From: an uncultured Cedecea sp. | GTDB taxonomy: Bacteria; Pseudomonadota; Gammaproteobacteria; Enterobacterales; Enterobacteriaceae | Direction: 5' to 3' | NCBI RefSeq assembly: GCF_947498825.1 | Contig: NZ_CANMLV010000008.1 | Span: forward strand, 1-64,000 | DNA length: 64,000 nt | Shown here: positions 10,746 through 20,574 of the stretch, one piece after another | How positions within the stretch are numbered: the first letter of the stretch is position 1 | How the letters are laid out: each line of letters opens with the position of its first letter | Position numbers and translations under genes: made by a program | The notes under the pieces: generated by a model | Told to the model about the DNA's origin: nothing | What the model saw: the letters and a program-made list of their open reading frames with translations, nothing else | The model's database searches: none

Positions 10746-12107
10746 ATGGAAAATCAGCAGCATGACGACAAGCTGAAACGCGGCCTTAAAAACCGCCATA
10801 TTCAGCTTATCGCGCTGGGTGGGGCTATTGGTACTGGGCTATTTTTGGGTAGTGCATCCGTCATTCAGTCCGCAGGTCCGGGAATTATTCTGGGTTATGC
10901 GATTGCAGGATTTATTGCTTTTTTAATTATGCGTCAACTCGGTGAAATGGTCGTTGAAGAGCCGGTAGCTGGTTCATTCAGCCACTTCGCCTATAAATAC
11001 TGGGGACCTTTCGCCGGTTTTGCCTCCGGCTGGAACTACTGGGTACTGTATGTTCTGGTTGCCATGGCCGAACTAACAGCCGTGGGAAAATATATTCAGT
11101 TCTGGTGGCCTGAGATCCCAACCTGGGTTTCCGCTGCCGCCTTCTTCGTCATCATTAACCTTATCAACCTGAATAACGTTAAAGTATTCGGAGAGATGGA
11201 GTTCTGGTTTGCCATCATTAAAGTCGTAGCCGTTATCGCGATGATCCTGTTTGGTGGCTGGTTACTGTTCAGTGGTAATGGTGGCCCACAGGCTTCTGTG
11301 AGTAACCTCTGGGATCAGGGCGGGTTCTTACCTCACGGTATGACAGGCCTGGTAATGATGATGGCAATCATTATGTTCTCCTTCGGCGGTCTTGAACTGG
11401 TAGGTATTACTGCCGCAGAAGCCGATAACCCGGAAAAAAGTATTCCGAAAGCCACCAATCAGGTTATCTACCGTATTCTGATTTTTTATATTGGCTCTCT
11501 GACTATCTTACTGTCACTGCTGCCATGGACCCGTGTAACTTCAGAAGTCAGCCCGTTTGTGTTTATTTTCCATGAACTGGGCGACAGTTTTGTCGCTAAT
11601 GCGCTGAATATTGTGGTGCTGACCGCTGCGCTTTCGGTCTATAACAGTTGCGTTTACTGTAATAGCCGTATGCTGTTTGGTCTGGCCCAACAAGGCAATG
11701 CGCCGAAAATTCTGAAGAAAGTCGATAAGCGTGGTGTACCGGTTAATACTCTGCTGACCTCTGCGGCCTTTACTGCGCTGTGCGTATTATTCAACTACTT
11801 TGCACCCGATTCAGCATTCGGTATGTTGATGGCTCTGGTGGTATCTGCCCTGGTCATTAACTGGGCGATGATAAGCCTCGCACACATCAAATTCCGCCGC
11901 GCGATGCAGCAGAAAGGCGTAACGACCCGCTTCCAGGCATTATTCTATCCTTTGGGCAACTGGATCTGTCTGGTGTTTATGGCAGGGGTGCTGGGCATTA
12001 TGCTGATAACCCCGGGCATGGCGATTTCGGTCTGGCTGATCCCAGTATGGATTGCGATTCTGGCAGTAGGCTACTGGATTAAAGAGAAGAAACGCAAAGC
12101 GGCATAA
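10746..12107 (+). CDS. aroP: Aromatic amino acid permease AroP
   Basis: AroP imports phenylalanine, tyrosine and tryptophan by proton symport across the inner membrane. The 453-residue product belongs to the APC amino acid transporter family with about 12 membrane segments. It carries the N-terminal signature LIALGGAIGTGLFLGSA and GLELVGITAAEADNPEKS, close to E. coli AroP (457). Two ATGs lie in tandem (10743 and 10746); the second matches the E. coli N-terminus and is better spaced from GGGG. The TyrR-like box upstream fits the assignment over the related PheP. Confidence 0.92.
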   Translation: MENQQHDDKLKRGLKNRHIQLIALGGAIGTGLFLGSASVIQSAGPGIILGYAIAGFIAFLIMRQLGEMVVEEPVAGSFSHFAYKYWGPFAGFASGWNYWVLYVLVAMAELTAVGKYIQFWWPEIPTWVSAAAFFVIINLINLNNVKVFGEMEFWFAIIKVVAVIAMILFGGWLLFSGNGGPQASVSNLWDQGGFLPHGMTGLVMMMAIIMFSFGGLELVGITAAEADNPEKSIPKATNQVIYRILIFYIGSLTILLSLLPWTRVTSEVSPFVFIFHELGDSFVANALNIVVLTAALSVYNSCVYCNSRMLFGLAQQGNAPKILKKVDKRGVPVNTLLTSAAFTALCVLFNYFAPDSAFGMLMALVVSALVINWAMISLAHIKFRRAMQQKGVTTRFQALFYPLGNWICLVFMAGVLGIMLITPGMAISVWLIPVWIAILAVGYWIKEKKRKAA

Positions 12108-12115
12108 GTCTGCCC

Positions 12116-12146
12116 TAAAAACCAGGAAGGAGACCCCTTCCTGGTT
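12116..12146. terminator. Bidirectional terminator between aroP and ampE
   Basis: A 10-11 bp stem ACCAGGAAGG/CCTTCCTGGT with a 5-base loop sits between the convergent aroP and ampE genes. The T tract is on the minus-strand side (after ampE). On the plus side the tail is weak, but the hairpin probably serves both. Confidence 0.8.
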
Positions 12147-12153
12147 AATCACA

Positions 12154-13008
12154 TTAAATCAGCGCGCCGTAAATGGTGAGTAACGACACCACGACAATAA
12201 TTACCAGCGAGGCTTTCTTCGCCATTGAAACCGCAGCCTTAGGGGTTTTAATGCTATCAAAATGCGGCTCACGTGCTAGCGAATACTGAGCCAGTTCTGT
12301 CAGCACCTGATACTGTGAAGTATGGCGGTCAGTCAGGGAGGCAAACCAGGCAGGAAGGGCTTTCTCACCGTGGCCTGACAGAGCATAAACAACCCCAATC
12401 AGCCGTACCGGCAGCCAGTCCACGACATGTAAAACAGACTCAATTCCGGAGCGTAAACGCTCATGTGGAGTGTGAAAACGCACTAACCAGGTTTGCCAGG
12501 CGCGTAAAAACGCATAGCCTGCCAGGAGAACAGGACCACATAATCCACCGATGACCAACCAGAATAGCGGTGCCAGATAGAAACGGAAGTTAATCCATAT
12601 CAGTGCATTTTGTAATTCCTGTAAATACTCTTTCTCACTGCATTCAGGTTGAATACCATGGATCAGCGTCAGTTCACTCGCCATCTCCTGGCATGCATTA
12701 GCATCACCATGGTTTGCTGCTTTAAGGTAGGCATGATAGTGCAAACGTACCTCTCCGGCACCGATACACAACACGCCCAGAGCAACCCAAAATATCAGTA
12801 ACGGAAGATTAAACAGCACCCCGTCAAGCGCTTCCATAATCAGAAACACCACCAGCATACAGAGCGCGGTCATCACCAGCGTCCCCGCCAGAGAAAAATG
12901 TCGGATATGTTTGAACAGGGCGTTCAGCCGACTATCAAACTGCCAGTGTTCACCGGTTTTAAAAAACCGTTCACAAATAAACACCAGTAACAGAGTAAAC
13001 AGTGTCAT
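12154..13008 (-). CDS. ampE: Inner membrane protein AmpE (beta-lactamase induction regulator)
   Basis: AmpE is an integral inner-membrane protein cotranscribed with ampD; its biochemical role is uncertain. The 284 residues, the same as in E. coli, show four hydrophobic blocks, including [15 protein letters not shown] at the N-terminus and a C-terminal anchor. Its start codon overlaps the ampD stop by four bases (ATGA), so translation is likely coupled. Family likeness and the partner gene make the call secure. Confidence 0.93.
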   Translation of the reverse strand: MTLFTLLLVFICERFFKTGEHWQFDSRLNALFKHIRHFSLAGTLVMTALCMLVVFLIMEALDGVLFNLPLLIFWVALGVLCIGAGEVRLHYHAYLKAANHGDANACQEMASELTLIHGIQPECSEKEYLQELQNALIWINFRFYLAPLFWLVIGGLCGPVLLAGYAFLRAWQTWLVRFHTPHERLRSGIESVLHVVDWLPVRLIGVVYALSGHGEKALPAWFASLTDRHTSQYQVLTELAQYSLAREPHFDSIKTPKAAVSMAKKASLVIIVVVSLLTIYGALI

Positions 13009-13568
13009 TGGCTTTCCTTATTTATTATCTGGTTAACATGTTGACGAAAGTGGTTCCAGTCAAATGCCGGCCCAGGATCGGTTTTACGTATTGGGGCAAT
13101 ATCGCTGTGCCCCGTCATATGCTGTGCTACCTGAGGATAGCTCTCTATCAGTAACGCCGTCAGCCATGCAAGCTGCTGATACTGCGCTTCGGTATAGGCC
13201 AAGGTATCGGTCCCTTCCAGCTCGATACCAATAGAGAAATCATTGCAACGTTCACGCCCCTGATACTGCGAGACGCCCGCATGCCATGCCCGTTTATTAA
13301 ACGGAACATATTGAATAATCTCACCATCACGACGAATAAGACAATGGGCAGAAACCCGCAACTGAGCAATGTCGGCAAAATAAGGATGGGCTTTTGGATC
13401 AAGAGTCCCGGTAAACAGAGCATCGATAAACGGGCCACCAAACTCCCCCGGCGGCAAACTGATATTATGCACGACCAGCAATGATGGCAGTTCTTCCTCC
13501 GGGCGTTCGTCATAATGTGGGGAGGCGACATGTTTAACATCCGACAACCAACCGTCTTTCAGGTACAT
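13005..13568 (-). CDS. ampD: 1,6-anhydro-N-acetylmuramyl-L-alanine amidase AmpD
   Basis: AmpD is a cytosolic zinc amidase that removes the peptide from anhydro-muropeptides during cell wall recycling and so keeps AmpR-controlled beta-lactamase genes quiet. The 187 residues carry zinc ligand His34 in VVHN, the [10 protein letters not shown] core, catalytic Glu in IGIELEG, and the later ligands in [20 protein letters not shown]. The start at 13568 has AAGGAGAG upstream and matches the family N-terminus; a longer reading to 13622 is not supported. It is divergent from nadC with 82 bases between. Confidence 0.95.
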   Translation of the reverse strand: MYLKDGWLSDVKHVASPHYDERPEEELPSLLVVHNISLPPGEFGGPFIDALFTGTLDPKAHPYFADIAQLRVSAHCLIRRDGEIIQYVPFNKRAWHAGVSQYQGRERCNDFSIGIELEGTDTLAYTEAQYQQLAWLTALLIESYPQVAQHMTGHSDIAPIRKTDPGPAFDWNHFRQHVNQIINKESQ

Positions 13569-13617
13569 CCGAGGCTCTCCTTTGAGTGGTACTTGATATC
13601 GCTTCAGAGTAGCATGA

Positions 13618-14541
<924 letters not shown>

Positions 14542-14550
14542 GTAAACTGG

Positions 14551-14574
14551 CAGGGCAAGGTGACACTTGCCCTG
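14551..14574 (+). terminator. Hairpin after nadC
   Basis: CAGGGCAAG and CTTGCCCTG form a 9-bp stem with a 6-base loop ten bases after nadC. The following bases are not T-rich, so it is either a weak terminator or a 3' stabilising hairpin. Confidence 0.55.
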
Positions 14575-14717
14575 TTCGCGGCAGATTCCACTCTGATTGC
14601 CACCCTCTGCAACACCCCCTTTCTTTTCTGAAGCCCACTCCCCGTTTCATTTTTGTCAACTGGTTATCGTTAGCCGTGCCTGTCAGGCTGGAGCGAATAC
14701 ATCACCCGGAGCGGACA

Positions 14718-15164
14718 ATGCGTAATCAGAAAGGATTCACCTTAATTGAACTGATGGTGGTTATCGCCATCATTGCCATTCTCAGTGCCATCGGTATTCC
14801 CGCCTATCAGGGCTATATCGGTAAAGCGGCCCTGACCGATATGCTGCAAGCCTTTGGCAATAACCGGAATCATATCGAACTATGTGCCTTAACCCAGGGG
14901 AGCCTGGAAAACTGCAATAGTGGCAGTCATGATATCCCTCTCCCTTATACAACACGCTATATCGGCGAAATGAATATCACGCGTGGGGTAGTGGCGCTGG
15001 CCGGACGCGAAGCGCTGCAGGGATTAATTGTGGTACTCACTCCTCACTGGAATATCACAGACGGCTCAATACACTGGACGCGTGAGTGCCGTGCTCCCGG
15101 GAACAATAAACTGCTTCAGTCCTGTGAAGAGGTTTTTCGTTTTGATAACGATGGCGCAATCTAA
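14718..15164 (+). CDS. ppdD: Type IV major prepilin PpdD
   Basis: PpdD is the major pilin of the enterobacterial type IV pilus. The 148 residues begin with a class III prepilin leader, MRNQKG, cleaved before the methylated Phe of FTLIELMVVIAIIAILSAIG. Glu5 of the mature protein is present, followed by AYQGYIGKAALTDML and two C-terminal cysteine pairs. The start at 14718 follows a GGAG motif; the longer reading from 14676 lacks family support. The stop overlaps the hofB start (TAATG), so ppdD-hofB-hofC is one operon. Confidence 0.94.
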   Translation: MRNQKGFTLIELMVVIAIIAILSAIGIPAYQGYIGKAALTDMLQAFGNNRNHIELCALTQGSLENCNSGSHDIPLPYTTRYIGEMNITRGVVALAGREALQGLIVVLTPHWNITDGSIHWTRECRAPGNNKLLQSCEEVFRFDNDGAI

Positions 15165-16528
15165 TGACGACTTCACAACAGCTCTGCTCCGTTTGTCGGC
15201 AATATAATGCGTTACTAATAGAAGAGACAGACCAGATCCTGCGTGTTGCGTCATCAACTTCACCAGCAGAAAAAATGCTCTCAGCATTAAGCGTTATCAG
15301 TCATAAACCGATTGAGATCGAGACATGGCCTGCCAGACGAATAGCGATCTGGCAGGATCTTTATGCCCTGTCTGACAATAAAGAGGTGTCAAATCGCCCG
15401 CTTGCCGAACTATTAAATGAAGTCTTAAATCACGCTATTCAACAGCGAGCCTCAGATATCCACTTTGAACCCGGCCAGACAACTTACCGCATTCGCTTGC
15501 GTATTGATGGCGTGTTGTATGCCCAACCCTTACTACCCGGCTCGATCGCCGCTCAGCTCACCGCCAGGCTTAAAGTCCTGGCCAGTCTCGATATCGCTGA
15601 AAAACGTCTGCCCCAGGACGGGCAAATTGATTATCAGGATGGAGAACATCAGGCGTCATTTCGCGTTTCCACCCTGCCCTGCCGTTACGGTGAAAAACTG
15701 GTGCTACGTCTGCAACAGCAAGAGACACTCTGTTTTGATATTGATACGCTGGGTATGCCTGCGGAGGAGGCGGTACGCTTTGATAATGCGCTGGCCTCCC
15801 CACAGGGACTGATTCTCATCACCGGCCCAACAGGCAGCGGCAAAACGCTTTCACTGTACAGCGCCTTGACCAAATTGAATCAGGCTCATCGTAATATTTG
15901 TACGGTTGAAGATCCGATAGAGATCCCGTTAAGTGGCTTAAATCAAACCCAGCTTCATACTAAAGCTGGCCTGACCTATGGCACGCTTTTACGGGCGTTA
16001 TTACGTCAAGATCCCGATGTCATAATGATCGGTGAAATCCGTGACAGTGAAACCGCCGATATCGCCATTAAAGCCTCCCAGACCGGGCATCTGGTCCTGT
16101 CAACGTTGCATACTCACTCAACGATTGGAACCTTAATGCGTCTTGAACAACTCAATGTTTCACGCGAGGCGCTGAGTTCAAGCTTACGACTGATTGTGAC
16201 TCAGCGGCTGGTAAGAAAACTTTGCCTGCATTGCCGTCAACAATCCCACGACTCATCTGAACCCCCATCATCAAGAGCATACTGGCAGGCTGCTGGCTGT
16301 TATCGCTGTTATAACGGTTATTACGGGCGCACGGCGCTGTTTGAAGTACTTTCTGTCTCTGAGACGCTGGGAAGCCTTATCATTCAGGGTCAGAGTGCGA
16401 TTGAACTGGAAGGTATCGCCAGACAATCAGGGATGGCAACGCTGTTTGAAAATGGCTGTCGTGCCGCGGCACAGGGAATAACCAGCCTGGACGAGGTGCA
16501 CCGTGTTCTTGGGCGACATGATGGCTGA
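15164..16528 (+). CDS. hofB: Type IV pilus assembly ATPase HofB (GspE/PilB)
   Basis: HofB is the cytoplasmic ATPase that powers pilus extension. The 454 residues contain the GspE/PulE core: Walker A GPTGSGKTLSLYSAL, the Asp box DPDVIMIGEIRDSETA, Walker B-type His box GHLVLSTLHTHST, and a C-terminal tetracysteine-like element (LCLHCRQQ and CYRCYNGYYGR). The PilB N-terminal domain is short. It overlaps ppdD by one base and hofC by eight. Confidence 0.93.
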   Translation: MTTSQQLCSVCRQYNALLIEETDQILRVASSTSPAEKMLSALSVISHKPIEIETWPARRIAIWQDLYALSDNKEVSNRPLAELLNEVLNHAIQQRASDIHFEPGQTTYRIRLRIDGVLYAQPLLPGSIAAQLTARLKVLASLDIAEKRLPQDGQIDYQDGEHQASFRVSTLPCRYGEKLVLRLQQQETLCFDIDTLGMPAEEAVRFDNALASPQGLILITGPTGSGKTLSLYSALTKLNQAHRNICTVEDPIEIPLSGLNQTQLHTKAGLTYGTLLRALLRQDPDVIMIGEIRDSETADIAIKASQTGHLVLSTLHTHSTIGTLMRLEQLNVSREALSSSLRLIVTQRLVRKLCLHCRQQSHDSSEPPSSRAYWQAAGCYRCYNGYYGRTALFEVLSVSETLGSLIIQGQSAIELEGIARQSGMATLFENGCRAAAQGITSLDEVHRVLGRHDG

Positions 16529-17720
16529 TCTTCATCTCTGGAGCTGGAAAGCCATTGATAAGCAAGGTGCTCTCAAACAAGGCGTGATGTTAATTAACGG
16601 GCAATCTACTCTGGCGATGCAACTGGCTGAACATCAGCTTTTATTAGTCTCCGCACGAAAGCACCGGAGAATATCGCTATTTCACGCCTCAATGCCAGAT
16701 AAGATTGAATGCATAAAACAGATAGCAGTATTACTCAAGGCCGGAATCACACTGACTGATGCCTTAGCCTTAATCGCCGATCAGCATCCGAAGCCTGAAT
16801 GGTCTGCTCTGTTGCAAAATATTAAAAACCAAGTCACTAAAGGCGTCCCTTTTGCCGAAGCATTACAATCCTGGCCTCGACTCTTTCCACCGCTCTTTGT
16901 CGCCCTAATCCATACCGGCGAACTCACTGGTAAACTGGCAGAGTGCTGCCAGCACCTGGCACTACAGCAGGAACAGCTTTATCAGTTACAAAAGAAAGTA
17001 CACAAGGCTCTGCGTTATCCACTCTTTATTCTGCTTATCGCTTCGCTGGTTACTGTCGGCATGCTGGGGTTAGTCTTGCCGGAGTTTGCAAAAATCTATC
17101 AGTCCTTTAATGCTCCACTGCCTGCGTTAACCCAGACAGTAATCACTGGCGCGGAATGGCTAACTGAGTGGGCTTTATCAGGAGGAGTACTGCTCGTACT
17201 ACTGGGGGGGATAATGATGTTGTTGCGTCGACACAGGCCGGGGTGGCAAATACGAGAGCAGCGATTATTACTGGCTCTTCCGCTTATCGCCCCGCTCTGG
17301 CGCGGGCAAATCCTCAGCCAGATATTCACCATTCTGGCACTGACTCAACAAGCGGGGATCCCGCTGTTGCAAGGGCTGTCTGCAGCGAGCACCTCCTTGT
17401 CACAACGCTTATGGCGTCAACAGCTTGAGCATGTCCAACATGAAATCGCGGTAGGCACGCCTTTCTGGCAGGCGCTAGGCGCATCGATTTGCTTTACGCC
17501 ATTATGCCGACAGTTAATTCGGATCGGTGAAGAGTCCGGATCGCTGGACTTAATGCTAAAACGTCTTGCCGATTGGCATACTCAACACGCGGAAGAACGG
17601 GCAGAAAACCTAACAGCACAGCTTGAACCGCTAATGATCGTGGTGATCGGGGTGATTGTTGGCGTGTTGGTGATGGCGATGTATTTACCCATTTTTCATC
17701 TGGGTGATGCCATCGGATAA
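16521..17720 (+). CDS. hofC: Type IV pilus inner-membrane platform protein HofC (GspF/PilC)
   Basis: HofC is the polytopic platform protein that connects the HofB ATPase to the growing pilus. The 399 residues contain two T2SSF repeats, each with the KxGxxLxxAL pattern (ALLKAGITLTDAL and ALTQQAGIPLLQGL) and three membrane helices. The protein ends MYLPIFHLGDAIG as in E. coli HofC. I use the second of two tandem ATGs (MADLHLW), which overlaps the hofB stop; 16503 is an alternative. This intact copy has a diverged broken partner at about 20.6-20.9 kb. Confidence 0.9.
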   Translation: MADLHLWSWKAIDKQGALKQGVMLINGQSTLAMQLAEHQLLLVSARKHRRISLFHASMPDKIECIKQIAVLLKAGITLTDALALIADQHPKPEWSALLQNIKNQVTKGVPFAEALQSWPRLFPPLFVALIHTGELTGKLAECCQHLALQQEQLYQLQKKVHKALRYPLFILLIASLVTVGMLGLVLPEFAKIYQSFNAPLPALTQTVITGAEWLTEWALSGGVLLVLLGGIMMLLRRHRPGWQIREQRLLLALPLIAPLWRGQILSQIFTILALTQQAGIPLLQGLSAASTSLSQRLWRQQLEHVQHEIAVGTPFWQALGASICFTPLCRQLIRIGEESGSLDLMLKRLADWHTQHAEERAENLTAQLEPLMIVVIGVIVGVLVMAMYLPIFHLGDAIG

Positions 17721-17744
17721 GTTGGCGCAGTGAACTGCGCCAAC
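17721..17744. terminator. Terminator hairpin after hofC (left copy)
   Basis: GTTGGCGCAG-tgaa-CTGCGCCAAC is a perfect 10-bp stem directly after the hofC stop. The same architecture with diverged sequence stands between the hofC remnant and guaC at 20890-20914, so this whole gene junction occurs twice. Confidence 0.75.
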
Positions 17745-17756
17745 ATAGCTCGCCAA

Positions 17757-17806
17757 TTAAAGGCTATTAAATACGCGGTTTTCTTGCTCTGCAACGCGGA
17801 CAAAAG
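17757..17806 (-). pseudogene. Duplicated 3' end of guaC (remnant)
   Basis: These 50 bases repeat the last codons of guaC, including the stop ([13 protein letters not shown]), with three differences from 20923-20971 over the matched part. Sequence beyond 17806 no longer matches. It marks the left edge of the 17.8-20.6 kb insertion and could be an attachment-site duplication or the scar of recombination at the hofC/guaC junction. Confidence 0.85.
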
Positions 17807-17846
17807 AATAACATTAGAGCCTTTTATCAATGAGAGGAGTGAAAAA

Positions 17847-18773
17847 GTGAGTAAATCATTTCGTTTTATTCAGTCGTTATCATCAGTAAAAGACAAAATC
17901 GTTAAATCTAGCAATGCCACTAAGCTCAGAGAGCTTATTTTCAGTACTGAAATCTCATTTATTATGGAGGCCCACAATGGCCTTTCTGCAAAAATTGTGG
18001 AGGAAGAGGGTTTTAAAGCTGTCTGGGCTTCTGGTTTATCTATTTCAACGTCACTGGGTCTTAGAGATCGTAATGAAGTTTCTTGGACACAGGTTGTAGA
18101 CGTGCTGGAGTATATGGCAGACAGTATAAACATACCGATATTAGTCGATGGTGATACCGGACACGGTGATTTTAACAATGTCCGTCGCTTTGTGAAGAAG
18201 CTCGGACAGAGAAACATCGGCGGTGTTTGTTTTGAAGACAAGCAATTCCCTAAGACGAATTCTTTTCTAGGCGAGAATCAGGAGCTGGCTTCAATTCCGG
18301 ATTTTACTGGGAAGATAAAAGCAGCCATTGATACGCGAGAAAATGACGATTTTTGTATTGTTGCCAGAACCGAGGCGCTTATCTCTGCTCTGGGGATGTC
18401 AGAGGCGCTTAAACGCGCAGAGGCCTATCACGCTGCAGGTGCCGACGCCATTCTGGTTCATTCCAAGAAAAGCACCGCAGATGAGATTTCTGGTTTCATG
18501 CGCGAGTGGGACAACCGTTGCCCTATTGTCATCGTGCCAACAAAATACTTTAACACTCCCGTCAGCCTGTTCGAAGACATCGGCATTTCAACGGTTATAT
18601 GGACTAATCACAACCTTCGTTCTGCCATAACTTCAATGCGTGAAACAACCCGTCAAATTTACCGGGACAAATCAATTAGAGTCGCTGAGGGCAATATAGC
18701 CAGCCTAGCTGAGGTGTTTTCACTTGTAAACATGGATGAAATCGACGCTGCCGAGAAAAAGTATTCGGCTTAA
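17847..18773 (+). CDS. pepM: Phosphoenolpyruvate phosphomutase (PepM)
   Basis: PepM rearranges phosphoenolpyruvate to phosphonopyruvate, the entry step of nearly all phosphonate natural product pathways. The 308 residues fold as an isocitrate lyase-superfamily barrel. The PepM signature EDKQFPKTNS (130-139) is intact, as are the catalytic Asp74 in LGLRDRNEVSW, the Mg ligands in VDGDTGHGD (Asp101, Asp103) and Arg174 in CIVARTEA. The xxxxNS element separates it from methylisocitrate lyase (PrpB). I start at GTG 17847, 7 bases after GAGAGGAG; a reading from 17730 would run through the guaC remnant. It is not an E. coli core gene. The reaction is unfavourable without a pulling enzyme, and only a scrap of one remains downstream. 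Confidence 0.9.
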   Translation: MSKSFRFIQSLSSVKDKIVKSSNATKLRELIFSTEISFIMEAHNGLSAKIVEEEGFKAVWASGLSISTSLGLRDRNEVSWTQVVDVLEYMADSINIPILVDGDTGHGDFNNVRRFVKKLGQRNIGGVCFEDKQFPKTNSFLGENQELASIPDFTGKIKAAIDTRENDDFCIVARTEALISALGMSEALKRAEAYHAAGADAILVHSKKSTADEISGFMREWDNRCPIVIVPTKYFNTPVSLFEDIGISTVIWTNHNLRSAITSMRETTRQIYRDKSIRVAEGNIASLAEVFSLVNMDEIDAAEKKYSA

Positions 18774-18790
18774 TCAGGATGATTAAGAAA

Positions 18791-18895
18791 ATGAAGATAA
18801 AAGGAACTGCATTATTTCAGTACTGTATGTTTTATACAGGTGTTCCTGACAGCGTTCTCGCCAGCTTTCTTTATTTTTCATCGTTGATAAGTTGA
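18791..18895 (+). pseudogene. N-terminal remnant of phosphonopyruvate decarboxylase
   Basis: A 34-codon reading frame starts 17 bases after pepM. Its product contains FYTGVPDSVLASFLYF, which matches the conserved N-terminal motif FxxGVPDSxLKxF of the thiamine-dependent phosphonopyruvate decarboxylase (Ppd/AepY). That enzyme normally follows pepM and pulls the mutase reaction forward. The frame then runs into the 3' end of the opposing MFS gene and stops, so more than 300 codons are missing. The family likeness rests on one short motif, but position and order support it. Confidence 0.6.
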
Positions 18896-20008
18896 CGATT
18901 TTATAAGCGTCAGAGCAACGGTGGCCAGCATAAGAAAGAGCGCAGAAATATAAAGCAGTGTTGACTGAGTAACGTACTGCGATGAAATTCCGGCAATAAT
19001 CGGGCCAAGCCCTGCGCCTATATCCCGCCAGATCGCATTGTTTGCAAGTTCCGTAATGCGCTGCTCATCAGAGGTACCGTCTGCGACAACAACCGGAACA
19101 AGCGGCAGCTGTATAGCCCGGAGAATAAGAATGGCAACCGGTGCGATGTATATCCATTCATAACCATAGAGGATCAGAAAAAGACAAGTCATCCCAGAGA
19201 ATACCGTGAGCATTCTCCTTGCGCCGAACCTTAGTGCAAGATGCCCTCCCAAAGGACTGAAGAACACTTCAAAGGCATAGCGTGACGACATGATTAAACA
19301 TGCGCTGATGACAGCATGCGTATTGTCCGTATATCGGAAGACGGCGGCAAGGCTGAAGATAAAAAGACCGTCTATCACTACTCCCTCTGCAAACGACCAG
19401 ACTGAAATAGTTGAAGGAAGCGACACGTTTTTTTTCTTTGCAAAACTCTGATACTGAGTGGGTTTAACAAAAAATGACAGGCTAAAGGCGACCAGTGAGA
19501 TAAGGGCAAGCACAAAATAGGCCTGCTTAATACCATATGACCAGACGATAATGGAGCAGACAGGAAGCAGTAGCATCTGACCAGACGAAATCAGCGATCG
19601 GGAAGCACCTGCGACTTTACTCCGGGCATGTCTGTCAGATGTGGCTGTCGCCTGCGTGGACAAATTCATGCCTGCAAAAGACAGTCCCCATATTATCCGG
19701 ATAACAAGCAGCAGAGCGAAACCTTTTAAACATATATACCCGAGACAGCACAATAAGGTGCCAATTGAAGAGAGCTGACAAACTAACCGGTCACCCCAAC
19801 GATTGTAAAGCCGGACAACGTAGCTGTATCCGAATATTCTTATAATTCGGTTCGCGGCCAGCAGTATTCCAGCTTCCGCTAGGGACACGCTGAAGAAATC
19901 ATGGAACATGGGCAATATTATATAAAGTAACGTATCACCCGGTCCGCAACAGGCAAGAATGATGGCGGTTTTTTTGTAATCGGGTAAATTCTGCATCCAG
20001 CGAAACAT
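18878..20008 (-). CDS. MFS transporter of unknown substrate
   Basis: The 376 residues form 11-12 hydrophobic segments of a major facilitator protein. The N-terminal half has LLAANRIIRIFGYSYVVRLYNRWGDR, a variant of the loop 2-3 motif, and SRSLISSGQMLLLP; the C-terminal half has GGHLALRFGARR, the repeated loop motif. It converges on pepM, and its 3' end replaces the missing part of the decarboxylase gene. The substrate cannot be read from sequence. Export of a phosphonate product is conceivable from context, but the gene might equally be an unrelated later arrival. Confidence 0.8.
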   Translation of the reverse strand: MFRWMQNLPDYKKTAIILACCGPGDTLLYIILPMFHDFFSVSLAEAGILLAANRIIRIFGYSYVVRLYNRWGDRLVCQLSSIGTLLCCLGYICLKGFALLLVIRIIWGLSFAGMNLSTQATATSDRHARSKVAGASRSLISSGQMLLLPVCSIIVWSYGIKQAYFVLALISLVAFSLSFFVKPTQYQSFAKKKNVSLPSTISVWSFAEGVVIDGLFIFSLAAVFRYTDNTHAVISACLIMSSRYAFEVFFSPLGGHLALRFGARRMLTVFSGMTCLFLILYGYEWIYIAPVAILILRAIQLPLVPVVVADGTSDEQRITELANNAIWRDIGAGLGPIIAGISSQYVTQSTLLYISALFLMLATVALTLIKSSTYQR

Positions 20009-20574
20009 CTGTTATTTCCATATTTTAAGATAGTTACAGTGTATTAGTTGGTTTTTAAAAAGTCCTGCAGGCGGCACGGCTTTCAGAAAAACTTCACGTA
20101 ATGCAGATAAGAGTAATGTTCTTTTCATTTTCTCAGGTAAACATATACAACAACTCTTTGAGGCTTTAAAAAAGCGGGCTGAAGCACTTAAACCCATGGG
20201 CGTCCTGCTTGCTGAAGCCGGGAAGATGGGTACTGACCTTATTGTGCAGCTACAGCAGATAGCGGGTATGTTGACGGTCACAGATACGCCTCGCGTGCTC
20301 GATGCCGTGGGGCACTATATTAACGGCAGAAATATGGAGCTGAACCGACAGGTTGTGCTTAACGTCAAGTATTCTCCGTCGAAAAATGACGCCAGGATCA
20401 GTTGGGTATTAACTGGAATGCCATATTCACCTCTGGCAGCGTCGGTGGATCACTGACCAGAACATTTACCGATGCATCAACCAGTACCATGACGGGCGGG
20501 CTAACCAAATCGACAATCACCACCGGTTTTAACATGACCATGTTGCCGTAAATCATGTCCAACTCAGCAGGTAA
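20009..20574. other. Mosaic of orphan coding scraps right of the MFS gene
   Basis: No complete gene is recognisable here. On the plus strand an open frame runs through 20043-20456 without a clear start; the part from the ATG at 20196 encodes 86 residues with a helical, charged N-terminal section, and no ribosome binding site precedes it. A second frame (about 20405-20550) is Thr/Ser-rich (SGSVGGSLTRTFTDASTSTM), and the minus strand is also open there. I do not recognise these proteins. They look like fragments brought together by deletions. Confidence 0.5.

Noticed and set aside
17757-17806. tRNA-like attachment site
   Set aside because: The repeat is the 3' end of guaC with its stop codon; no tRNA fold is present. 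An att role remains possible but no integrase is visible.
17847-18773. Methylisocitrate lyase (PrpB) or carboxyphosphonoenolpyruvate mutase
   Set aside because: The EDKxFPKxNS element and the sequence around LGLRDRNEVSW are those of PEP phosphomutase; PrpB has a Cys-containing KKCGH loop that is absent here.
20012-20281. 89-codon minus-strand ORF upstream of the MFS gene
   Set aside because: It overlaps the better plus-strand frame, has no ribosome binding site and shows a Cys/Ser-rich shadow composition.
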